Assembly (NCBI RefSeq): GCF_947487575.1
Contig: NZ_CANKXG010000016.1
Span: forward strand, 1-35,099
DNA length: 35,099 bases
Direction: 5' to 3'
Origin: an uncultured Algibacter sp.
Lineage (GTDB): Bacteria > Bacteroidota > Bacteroidia > Flavobacteriales > Flavobacteriaceae
Every line of letters begins with the position of its first letter. Within the stretch, counting starts at the first letter, position 1. The translations under genes were made by a program, and so were the position numbers. Below, one piece after another: positions 1 through 6,289 of the stretch. Under the pieces are notes generated by a model. That model saw only the letters and a list, made by a program, of their open reading frames with translations. It was not told the origin of the DNA and searched no databases.

Positions 1-92
1 AATCATATGATTGTTCAGTTTTAATTAATAAATTTAATCCTTTAATAATCTGTATCGACTATTTAGGACTAGACATTTAGAACTTTAGTTGA

Positions 93-788
93 TTACTTCT
101 GGTTTTTTATTTCTTCAATAAAAGCTTCCAGCTCTTTTCCATATTTAGAATCTTTAACTTTATGAGTTAATGATTTATTTATAGTATCTAATAAATCAAT
201 CCTGGCATTATAAATTTCAGTTAGTGCTAGGTAAGGTGCAACTTCACTATCATTATTGTTTAATGCAAAGTTTACAGTATATAAGTATTTGCGTTTAATG
301 CTGTTATCAGCTTCCTTTTTTAATTTAATATATTGTGCAGTATCTTTATCTTTTTGAGCTTCAAATTGTGCTTTAATCAACTCTAAATTTCTATTATTCA
401 TTTTAGAAATGAGTGTCTTATAATCATCCAGCACTTTTTGTTGTTTAGAACCTTTGATATCAGCATCAAAAACAAAATTTTTCAATGTTGTATTAATTTC
501 GGTAATACCTTTATCAGCAAAAAAAGAGATTCTATCTTTTTCTGCACTGCGTTTATCTAGATATAAATAGAAAATTTCTGGAGCATCTAAATCACTATGT
601 AACTCAATATTTGAATTACCATTAACAACTAATGAGTCAACCGTAACTACTATAGTGTCTTCAACTTTTTTTAGATAAAGTGTTCCTTTTTTTAACCCCT
701 CTATATTGACTTTTACTGTTAAGTCATTTTGGTCTTTACCACAAGCCATAAAAAATAGAGCTATAAATAAGAATGATATTTTTTTCAT
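93..788 (-). CDS. DUF4369-type lipoprotein
   Basis: Predicted lipoprotein of 231 residues. I start it at the ATG at 788 rather than an in-frame ATG 12 codons upstream, because from 788 the protein opens with a Lys-Lys n-region, a hydrophobic core and a cysteine at residue 16 (FFMAC) followed by Lys-Asp, as in Bacteroidota lipoproteins. The N-terminal third resembles DUF4369, a small beta domain (here about residues 25-110) usually found ahead of thioredoxin domains in Bacteroidota. Here no CxxC or thioredoxin fold follows. The rest is a charged, helical, Lys/Glu-rich stretch, so this is a DUF4369-only member. It stands alone, with no same-strand gene upstream in the window. The cellular role is unknown; attachment to a periplasm-facing or outer membrane is inferred from the signal. 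Confidence 0.75.
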   Translation of the reverse strand: MKKISFLFIALFFMACGKDQNDLTVKVNIEGLKKGTLYLKKVEDTIVVTVDSLVVNGNSNIELHSDLDAPEIFYLYLDKRSAEKDRISFFADKGITEINTTLKNFVFDADIKGSKQQKVLDDYKTLISKMNNRNLELIKAQFEAQKDKDTAQYIKLKKEADNSIKRKYLYTVNFALNNNDSEVAPYLALTEIYNARIDLLDTINKSLTHKVKDSKYGKELEAFIEEIKNQK

Positions 789-915
789 TGAGATTTTAGA
801 TGTTTTAAGAAACACAAATATCAAACAATTAAATGTCTTTTGCTAGTAGCTTATTATTAATTTGCTTTAAGGTTTACTTGTTAAATAATTCTTAAAATGA
901 ATTAGATTTAGTTTT

Positions 916-931
916 TGGCACGAGGATTGTA
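916..931 (+). promoter_or_regulatory. Sigma-54-like -24/-12 promoter
   Basis: TGGCACG-AGGA-TTGTA matches the sigma-54 consensus TGGCACG-N4-TTGCW at all but one key position (GT instead of GC at -12). The first G of the -24 GG (917) and the G of the -12 element (929) are 12 bases apart, as RpoN promoters require. The predicted start is near 942. No protein gene follows; a hairpin terminator lies about 90 bases downstream. No rpoN or enhancer-binding protein gene is in the window. Confidence 0.5.
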
Positions 932-941
932 ATATACTACC

Positions 942-1054
942 TGTAGTTACATTCGTTATAAAAGTTTGTTGTGTGGTTACTTCAAACTTAAGAATTGTAA
1001 TTCATATTTTGGTTGGTTAGTTAGAAAAAGGCACCCTTTTTAGGGTGCTTTTTC
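942..1054 (+). ncRNA. Candidate small RNA behind sigma-54-like promoter
   Basis: The segment between the predicted sigma-54 start and the T-run of the 1031-1053 hairpin is about 113 bases and contains no ATG, so it does not look like a leader for a small peptide. Promoter, short body and rho-independent terminator together give the layout of an intergenic small RNA. No known RNA family was recognised. The RNA itself is inferred; only the promoter-like and terminator-like signals are visible. Confidence 0.35.
1025..1053 (+). terminator. Rho-independent terminator
   Basis: GCACCC (1031-1036) pairs with GGGTGC (1043-1048) around a six-base loop. Flanking A5/T5 runs extend the stem with one bulged G. 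It ends the candidate RNA that starts near 942, as no gene on either strand ends here. Confidence 0.75.
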
Positions 1055-1101
1055 ATGTATTTACGCTAATTTTTATTTAAATTTATTCTTCTAAAAAGTG
1101 T

Positions 1102-1201
1102 ATTTCATCGATAATATTAATATATTCATCCATATATGTTAAATTTTTATGCATTTCATCGATTTTAAGTGTATTTAGTCGTTAAAATATATTTCATAAT
1201 T
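1102..1201 (+). promoter_or_regulatory. Direct repeats, LytTR-like operator array
   Basis: ATTTCATCGAT occurs at 1102-1112 and 1153-1163. Related copies are an ATTCATCCAT at about 1124-1133, ATTTAGTCGTT at 1173-1183 and ATTTCATAATT at 1191-1201. The CATC cores sit at 1106, 1127, 1157, 1177 and 1195, so most steps are 18-21 bases, close to two helical turns. Tandem short direct repeats about 21 bases apart are the usual operator layout of LytTR response regulators; that assignment is inference. They lie immediately upstream of a TAnnTTTG -7 box. Confidence 0.4.
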
Positions 1202-1202
1202 A

Positions 1203-1210
1203 TATATTTG
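1203..1210 (+). promoter_or_regulatory. Bacteroidota -7 box TATATTTG
   Basis: TATATTTG is an exact match to TAnnTTTG, the -7 element of the Bacteroidota primary sigma factor. No TTTG is visible at the -33 position. That is expected for a promoter dependent on an activator bound at the repeats just upstream. Confidence 0.4.
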
Positions 1211-1216
1211 GAGAGT

Positions 1217-1358
1217 ACTAAATAACACACTTTTTAGTTCAATGGATTAATTAATTAATATTTGCATTATGTTGTTAAAAACGGAAACCCCAAATCTAGC
1301 ATCATAATATAAAAAGCAAATTGAAAGAAAACCGAGTTTGAGGGAACTCGGTTTTTTT
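1217..1358 (+). ncRNA. Candidate orphan short transcript, possibly encoding a 12-residue peptide
   Basis: From the start predicted by the 1203-1210 box to the terminator is about 140 bases with no recognisable gene. The only ATG reading frame of note is at 1269-1307 (peptide MLLKTETPNLAS then stop), without a clear Shine-Dalgarno or other support. Either a small RNA or a tiny-peptide message would fit. The convergent alkB gene ends inside the terminator, so an antisense effect on its 3' end is also possible. Confidence 0.3.
1328..1358. terminator. Bidirectional terminator
   Basis: AAAACCGAGTT (1328-1338) and AACTCGGTTTT (1345-1355) form an 11-bp perfect stem with loop TGAGGG and a T-run on the plus strand. 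The A-run on the other side would serve the minus-strand gene, whose stop codon (1357-1359) abuts the hairpin. Confidence 0.8.
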
Positions 1359-1950
1359 ATGCAATAATTCTAAATGTTAAATTAATTCTTTTTTCAATAA
1401 TTTTTTTAGTTTTTGGTATTTGATGCAGCCAATTGTTTTGAGTTTCTCCTTGCATTAATAATAGGCTTCCATGTTGTAAAGTAAGTTTGGCTTTTAGTGC
1501 TTTATCAGATTTATGTTTAAGGTGAAAGGCTCTTTCTGCCCCAAATGAAACCGAAGCTATAATGGGGTTTTTGCCTAATTCTTTTTCATTGTCAGCATGC
1601 CAGCCATTACTGTCAGTTCCATGGCGATATAAATTGGCTAAGCAGCTTGTGAATTTTGTTTTTAATTCAGCTTCAATCTTATCTTTAATTTTTAATAGAT
1701 CATCTTCAAAAGTATATGGCTGCATTATAATATTGCTATACTTGTATGTGTTCTTGTTGTCTGCATAAAAGGCCGTTAATCGAGGTTGTAAATGAATTTT
1801 TCCAAAAACTGTTATGGATTCCTGCTTCCATTTTATGTTCTTAAGAAGGTTTTTATAATAATTATCTGCCTCAGCAATGTTAAAGAAGTTAGGATAATAA
1901 GTGATTTTGGCACCTTTCAAGTTTAAATTTATTGAACTTTCAAAAAGCAT
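1357..1950 (-). CDS. AlkB-like Fe(II)/2-oxoglutarate dioxygenase
   Basis: A 197-residue protein of the AlkB superfamily, which removes alkyl groups from nucleic-acid bases by oxidative demethylation. The iron-binding facial triad is visible: H118 and D120 in GWHADNE, and H176 in NNWLHQIPK. The 2-oxoglutarate-binding arginines R188 and R194 lie in the C-terminal RINLTFR motif. Length and the QPRLTAFY segment near residue 55 fit the short bacterial AlkB-like/ALKBH2-type members common in Flavobacteriia. It is a single gene, divergent from the dipeptidase gene at 1989 with only 38 bases between them. The substrate (DNA or RNA adducts) is inferred from the family. Confidence 0.9.
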   Translation of the reverse strand: MLFESSINLNLKGAKITYYPNFFNIAEADNYYKNLLKNIKWKQESITVFGKIHLQPRLTAFYADNKNTYKYSNIIMQPYTFEDDLLKIKDKIEAELKTKFTSCLANLYRHGTDSNGWHADNEKELGKNPIIASVSFGAERAFHLKHKSDKALKAKLTLQHGSLLLMQGETQNNWLHQIPKTKKIIEKRINLTFRIIA

Positions 1951-1988
1951 GTTCTTTTATTTTCTAAATTAGCGTAATTCAAAATGAA

Positions 1989-2654
1989 ATGAAGTATACT
2001 TTAGCTTTTTTATTTAGTCTTACTTTTACAAGCATGCATTGTCAATTACCTGAAGGGTTTGTATATGTTGAGGATATTATTCCAGATATAGAAATTGAGC
2101 TGCGCTATTTTACTACAAACAATTTTGTTGGAAAATCTATTGAAGGTTATCATTCCAATAAACTTATTTTAACTAAAGAATCGGTGCAAGCTTTAAAAAA
2201 AGTTCATGAAACATTACAAGAGCAAAACCTATGTTTAAAAATTTACGATGGGTATAGGCCACAAAAAGCAGTTAATCACTTTATAGAATGGGCAAGAGAC
2301 TTAAATGATACAATTAATAAGCAAAAGTTTTATCCTCATGTAAATAAAATAAATTTATTTAAAGCAGGATATATAGCTTCTAGGTCTGGACATAGTAGGG
2401 GTAGTACAGTCGATTTAACAATTATAGATGGAAATACTGGGAAACCTTTAGATATGGGAAGTCCTTATGATTTTTTTGGTCAAGAATCTTGGGTGAATTT
2501 TGAAAATATTACAGACAAACAGAAAGCTAATCGACAATTACTTCAAACCTTTATGTTAAAATTTGGTTTCAGGAATTATCCAAAAGAGTGGTGGCACTTT
2601 ACGCTTCGAGGCGAGCCATTTCAAGGTATTTATTTTAATTTTGATGTAAAATAA
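1989..2654 (+). CDS. D-alanyl-D-alanine dipeptidase (M15D, VanX/DdpX-like)
   Basis: A 221-residue zinc dipeptidase that cleaves D-Ala-D-Ala. All M15D signatures are present: YDGYRP with R90, SGHSRGSTVD supplying zinc ligands H135 and D142, and EWWHF supplying catalytic E200 and ligand H203. The first 19 residues look like a signal peptide (hydrophobic core LAFLFSLTF); the MHC that follows is not a convincing lipobox. A periplasmic role in peptidoglycan dipeptide turnover is therefore more likely than glycopeptide resistance, and no vanH or vanA homologue is nearby. A weak hairpin (2654-2682) follows directly. Confidence 0.9.
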   Translation: MKYTLAFLFSLTFTSMHCQLPEGFVYVEDIIPDIEIELRYFTTNNFVGKSIEGYHSNKLILTKESVQALKKVHETLQEQNLCLKIYDGYRPQKAVNHFIEWARDLNDTINKQKFYPHVNKINLFKAGYIASRSGHSRGSTVDLTIIDGNTGKPLDMGSPYDFFGQESWVNFENITDKQKANRQLLQTFMLKFGFRNYPKEWWHFTLRGEPFQGIYFNFDVK

Positions 2655-2682
2655 AAACGACCTTCATTTTGAAGACCGTTTT
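2654..2682. terminator. Weak hairpin terminator
   Basis: AAAACG (2654-2659) pairs with CGTTTT (2677-2682), and inside it CTTC pairs with GAAG around a short T-rich loop. An internal mismatch separates the two helices. It lies between two converging genes and could serve both. Confidence 0.5.
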
Positions 2683-2708
2683 AGTATTTAATTGATTTGT
2701 ATTTTTTT

Positions 2709-3056
2709 TTATTCCTTATCTAAGTTTTTAGTCATGTTAAAACCAATAAATAAGCCAATACCTGCCATTAGGAATATAGTTGCTGGATAAACTGCGTCTT
2801 CATCTAGAGACGAATACTGTTCTAAAATAGAAGCTATAAATACACCAATACCAATACCCATTAATAATAAGGCTAAGTTTAAAATAAGTACTTTCCATAT
2901 AGGCGCTGTATGTCCTTTGCCTTTAATAAAAATGCTAGCATCTGCTCCTTTTTCTATAAGCGCTAAGCGCTCTTTATTTCTTGTAGAAAAATATAAATAA
3001 AATACTCCGAAAATTGCACCAAATATAATTGGTATAATGATTAATTCTGATCCCAT
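2709..3056 (-). CDS. Small membrane protein, DUF6249-like
   Basis: 115 residues with three apparent membrane segments (about 4-24, 56-78, 90-108). A short basic stretch follows the first, with the motif NKERLALIEKGAD. That motif (ER-ALIEKG) and the topology match the DUF6249 proteins often found beside ECF sigma factors in Bacteroidota. No enzymatic motif is visible. It is divergent from the sigma gene at 3202 and has its own ECF-type promoter (3103-3129), so it is probably part of that sigma factor's regulon. The function is unknown. Confidence 0.75.
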   Translation of the reverse strand: MGSELIIIPIIFGAIFGVFYLYFSTRNKERLALIEKGADASIFIKGKGHTAPIWKVLILNLALLLMGIGIGVFIASILEQYSSLDEDAVYPATIFLMAGIGLFIGFNMTKNLDKE

Positions 3057-3102
3057 AATTGTTCGTTTTTAATTGATTATTTTTATTGTTTACATAGCTT
3101 AT

Positions 3103-3129
3103 GACGATGCACATTTCATTTAGGTTACA
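3103..3129 (-). promoter_or_regulatory. ECF-type promoter for the DUF6249-like gene
   Basis: On the minus strand TGTAACC (3129-3123), a 16-base spacer and CGTC (3106-3103) form an ECF sigma promoter. Motifs and spacing are identical to the promoter of the divergent sigma gene. The start would fall near 3098, leaving a leader of about 40 bases. Confidence 0.7.
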
Positions 3130-3163
3130 CTTTTGCTTATTTTTTTTATTTTTTTGAAAGATA

Positions 3164-3190
3164 TGTAACCTTATAAGTTAGTTTGTCGTC
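3164..3190 (+). promoter_or_regulatory. ECF-type promoter of the sigma factor gene
   Basis: TGTAACC (3164-3170), a 16-base spacer and CGTC (3187-3190). The AAC/CGTC pair with this spacing is the classical ECF promoter. The start would be about 3195-3197 while the ATG is at 3202, so the message would be almost leaderless. Autoregulation is inferred. Confidence 0.7.
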
Positions 3191-3201
3191 TTACCTTAAA
3201 A

Positions 3202-3789
3202 ATGACCACTAACGACCAACACTATATTAACTTAATTATTAATGGAGATACTAATGCTTTTGCTGTATTGGTAGACCGTTATAAGGATTTAGTGTATACG
3301 TTAACATTACGGATGTTGAAAAATAGGGAAGAGGCTGAAGAAGTATCTCAAGATACTTTTATAAAAATTTATAAATCTATAAATCGATTTAAGGGCGATT
3401 CTAAATTTTCAACTTGGATTTATAGAATAGCCTATAATACAAGTTTAGACCGATTAAAAAAGAATAGAAAACACTTAAATAATGTTGCCATTGATGAATT
3501 TACAGAACATCAAGTAAAAACTATTGATAATGCTTTAAGTCAATTAGAAACCGAAGAGCGTAATCAAGCTATTCAAAAATGTATAGCGCAATTACCAAGT
3601 GATGATGCTTTTTTATTAACTTTATATTACTTTGAAGACCAATCTTTAGATGAACTTTCAAAAGTTGTAGGATTAACACCAAATAATGTAAAAGTGAAGT
3701 TGTTTAGAAGCCGAAAGAAGTTGGCAACTATTATGAAGGCACAATTAGAACCAGAAATTATTGAACATTATGGAGGAGAAAGAAACTAA
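3202..3789 (+). CDS. ECF-family RNA polymerase sigma factor
   Basis: A 195-residue sigma-70 family factor with only regions 2 and 4. Region 2 spans about residues 20-90 (VDRYKDLVYTLTLRMLKN, then EEAEEVSQDTFIKIY and FSTWIYRIAYN). Region 4, a helix-turn-helix, spans about 125-180 and ends in NNVKVKLFRSRKKL. It directs RNA polymerase to a subset of extracytoplasmic-response promoters. The sequence supports autoregulation: TGTAACC-N16-CGTC lies 12-38 bases before the ATG, with a matching divergent promoter. The downstream membrane-protein gene overlaps its 3' end by 20 bases, the usual arrangement for a sigma factor and its membrane partner. Confidence 0.93.
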   Translation: MTTNDQHYINLIINGDTNAFAVLVDRYKDLVYTLTLRMLKNREEAEEVSQDTFIKIYKSINRFKGDSKFSTWIYRIAYNTSLDRLKKNRKHLNNVAIDEFTEHQVKTIDNALSQLETEERNQAIQKCIAQLPSDDAFLLTLYYFEDQSLDELSKVVGLTPNNVKVKLFRSRKKLATIMKAQLEPEIIEHYGGERN

Positions 3790-4183
3790 ATACTTAGATA
3801 GTTTATCAAGAAAGGTTATTGAAGAAGCTTCAGTTGAAAGCCCTTCTTTTAATTTTACAAATGCTGTAATGTCAAAAGTTAACGCATTGCAAGAAAGTAA
3901 AGCAACGGTTTATAAACCACTTATTTCAAAAACAAGTTGGATTTTAATTAGCTTAGGAGCTATAGCGTTAGTTTTATATGTTTTGTTTTTTGGATCTAAC
4001 GAGGCCAGTTCTAATTGGGTGAAATCTATAGATTTTGGAGCGCTATCTAATATAAACTTGAATATTATACCTAGCGTATCTCTGTCAAAAACATTTACTT
4101 ATGCTGTTTTGTTTTTTGGGTTGATGATTTGTATACAAATACCATTACTTAAAAATCATTTTGATAAACGGTTTGATGTTTGA
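3770..4183 (+). CDS. Membrane protein co-transcribed with ECF sigma factor (possible anti-sigma)
   Basis: 137 residues from the ATG at 3770; an in-frame TTG at 3761 would add three residues. The N-terminal 50 residues are soluble and charged, followed by membrane segments at about residues 56-73 and 113-130. No zinc-binding anti-sigma motif (HxxxCxxC) and no recognised family are visible. Translational overlap with the sigma gene and the one-soluble-domain-plus-membrane layout suggest it holds or tunes the sigma factor at the inner membrane. That role is inference from position. Confidence 0.7.
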   Translation: MEEKETKYLDSLSRKVIEEASVESPSFNFTNAVMSKVNALQESKATVYKPLISKTSWILISLGAIALVLYVLFFGSNEASSNWVKSIDFGALSNINLNIIPSVSLSKTFTYAVLFFGLMICIQIPLLKNHFDKRFDV

Positions 4184-4232
4184 ACCTATTATATCTAAAT
4201 AGTCTTGCAATCTGGTTTTCTAAAAGTTTAGA

Positions 4233-5474
4233 TTAGTACCAACGTTTCTTTTTCTTTTTTGAAGCTTCGCTTTTTCGACCTTTTCTATGTTTACTACCTG
4301 TTTTGTTAGACTTGTGAACAATAGGTTTTGCTTTAGGATCAAGAGGGTAAGGGTGGTCTTCAATAATATTTAATTGAAGTAGAATAAGTTGTTGAATTGA
4401 TTTTATATAAGGCTTTTCATCAGCAGAACAAAAGGAATACGCCATTCCTTTATTACCTGCTCTTGCTGTTCTACCAATTCTATGTACATAGGTTTCTGGT
4501 ACATTGGGTAAATCAAAATTTACAACGGCATCTAAATCATTTATATCAATACCTCTTGCAGCCACATCGGTAGCAATTAGAATATTTACGGTTCCCTTTT
4601 TAAATTTTGTTAAAGCATCTTGTCTTGCAGTTTGACTTTTATCACCATGAATACTATCTACCTTGTAGCCATTTTTTAAAAGTGTTTTCTCTAATTTATC
4701 AACTCCAAATTTTGTGCGTCTAAAAATGATAATGTTTCCTTTGATGGTGTTTCTAAGTAAATGCAAACACAATTCAATTTTATTACGCTTTGGGACATAA
4801 TATAAAAGTTGTGCTACATTTTTTGACGTAGAAGAGTTTTGAGCTACTTCAATACGTTCTGGTGTATGTAAGATAGAGTTTGCTAATTGCTCAACCTTAT
4901 GAGGAATAGTTGCTGAAAATAAAAGAATCTGTTTTTCTTTGGTACACAAACGCTCAATTTTTCTAACATCATCAATAAAACCCATATCTAACATCAAATC
5001 GGCTTCATCTAAAACTAAGGTTTCAACATAATCTAAATTGATAATGTCTTGTTTATGTAAATCCAATAGACGACCAGGAGTAGCTATTAAAATATCAATA
5101 CCTTTTTTAAGAACCTCTTTTTGAGGTTCAATAGATGCGCCTCCATAAACAACAGTAGATCTTAGGTTTGTATAAGTATTGTAAGTTTTAAAATTATCTT
5201 CAATCTGTATAGCTAACTCTCTTGTAGGGCTTACAATCAGTGCTTTTATAGTTTTTCCTTTTTTTGGGGCGTCTTGTTTGTCTAATAACGATTGGAGAAT
5301 TGGAAGCGCAAAAGCGGCTGTTTTCCCTGTTCCTGTTTGCGCAGAAACAATAATGTCTCTTTTCTCTAAAACAAGAGGAATGGTTTTTTCTTGGACTAGA
5401 GTAGGGTTATCGTATCCGGCTTCTGCAACAGCGCGTAAAATAGGTTTACTTATTTTTAAATCTTTAAAAGACAT
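4233..5474 (-). CDS. DEAD-box ATP-dependent RNA helicase (RhlE-like)
   Basis: 413 residues with the full DEAD-box motif set: Q-motif region near 27 (PTLVQEK), Walker A AQTGTGKT (45-52), PTRELA (83-88), DEAD (156-159), SAT (187-189), and the C-terminal RecA domain with ATDVAARGIDI and HRIGRTARAG. It ends in a basic Lys/Arg-rich tail (last 25 residues) likely to bind RNA non-specifically. Such helicases unwind short RNA duplexes in ribosome assembly, cold adaptation or mRNA decay. Length and the short tail fit the RhlE group common in Bacteroidota; the exact substrate cannot be told. It converges on the sigma operon. Confidence 0.93.
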   Translation of the reverse strand: MSFKDLKISKPILRAVAEAGYDNPTLVQEKTIPLVLEKRDIIVSAQTGTGKTAAFALPILQSLLDKQDAPKKGKTIKALIVSPTRELAIQIEDNFKTYNTYTNLRSTVVYGGASIEPQKEVLKKGIDILIATPGRLLDLHKQDIINLDYVETLVLDEADLMLDMGFIDDVRKIERLCTKEKQILLFSATIPHKVEQLANSILHTPERIEVAQNSSTSKNVAQLLYYVPKRNKIELCLHLLRNTIKGNIIIFRRTKFGVDKLEKTLLKNGYKVDSIHGDKSQTARQDALTKFKKGTVNILIATDVAARGIDINDLDAVVNFDLPNVPETYVHRIGRTARAGNKGMAYSFCSADEKPYIKSIQQLILLQLNIIEDHPYPLDPKAKPIVHKSNKTGSKHRKGRKSEASKKKKKRWY

Positions 5475-5516
5475 CTATAAAAGTTTGATGCAAAGATATG
5501 GTAAAGTAGTAGAATG

Positions 5517-6151
5517 TTATTTTAAAAAAGATTTCAGTTTATCTCTTTTTCTTTTAGGCAAAGCGTTATTATCCATTATAAGTTTAATATGATTTTGATT
5601 CTTTTCTTTTTTGTACAATAAATCAAAAAAATCGGATATACTTATACTGTCTTTTGCTTTGGTAACCAAATTTAAAGTGTCTCCAGCTTTAACGTAACCT
5701 TCTTTTAAAACTCTCACATAAGTTCCTGGAAATCCATGGTTAATAAATTGAGTTAAAACCTCTTGAGTTCCAAATTTTATACCAAACTTAAAACAAGGTT
5801 CTCTAGGTTGTGTTATTTGCACTAAGGTTGAACCAATTTTAAAAATATCGCCAATATAGATGTCTTTTTCATTTAAACCAGAAACAGTCAATTTTTCACC
5901 AAACATGCCCCAATTCCAATCTAGGTTTGGATATAGGTTTTCCAATAACCATATTGATTTTCTGAAAATAAATAGCACGCCTTAAACTCCCCGCCATGTA
6001 CTTTTCTATCTGAGACTTCATCATTTTTAACGATTTCTTTTCCTAAAAACATAGCTTGATTAATAGGTTTTTTGTAAATACCTGTTGTTACTTCTTTACC
6101 ATTCCAGATGATAGTAACTGGTTTTGCTATGTTTGTAGAGGTTATTTTCAA
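5517..6151 (-). pseudogene. MOSC-domain protein (YiiM-like), frameshifted
   Basis: Two reading frames together encode one YiiM-type MOSC protein. 6151-5921 gives the N-terminus (MKITSTN..., RKVHGGEFKACYLFS, QYGYWK). The other frame continues from about 5945 with NLYPNLDWNWGMFGE, QITQPREPCFK and a C-terminal helical 3-alpha domain. The frames join if one A is restored in the run of four at 5938-5941 (T on plus strand), giving YWKNLYPNLDW. The N-terminal frame has no ATG, only a TTG at 6151 a few bases from the cassette boundary. The family binds molybdenum cofactor and handles N-hydroxylated bases. It may be a real pseudogene or carry a sequencing error; a programmed shift is unlikely because no slippery heptamer is in frame. 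Confidence 0.8.
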
Positions 6152-6158
6152 ATGGTTC

Positions 6159-6289
6159 GTTTAACGTTGAGTATAAGAATGGTAGCCGACTGCGTGGCTA
6201 CTTTACTGTCAAGTTGCAAGATAGTTGAAGCGGGCAACAACCCTTGAATTTACTGCTGTCTCGGCTATTATTTTTATACATTGTTATGC
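6159..6289 (-). repeat. attC-like recombination site (131 bp)
   Basis: The ends are GTTTAAC (6159-6165) and GTTATGC (6283-6289). Inner arms GTATAAGAATGGTAGCCGA (from 6171) and TCGGCTATTATTTTTATAC (ending 6279) pair with few mismatches, leaving a less-structured centre. This is the R''-L''...L'-R' plan of integron attC sites: an imperfect stem with GTT/AAC outer boxes. Read on the minus strand it begins GCATAAC, the exact complement of the box at the head of the upstream gene, and ends in GTTAAAC (perfect GTTRRRY). Its length is within the known attC range. Confidence 0.65.

Noticed and set aside
1357-1358. Treating the 825-1356 gap as an unannotated protein gene
   Set aside because: Stops occur often in all frames and no frame longer than about a dozen codons has any protein-like character. 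The signals fit short RNAs better.
1989-2654. Vancomycin resistance gene vanX
   Set aside because: The catalytic motifs match, but there is no vanH/vanA partner and the protein has a signal peptide. A peptidoglycan-turnover dipeptidase is more likely.
5921-5978. Programmed -1 frameshift joining the two parts of the MOSC gene
   Set aside because: The required slip would move a Lys tRNA from AAA to GAA with no in-frame X XXY YYZ heptamer and no clear downstream structure. A one-base deletion in a homopolymer is simpler.
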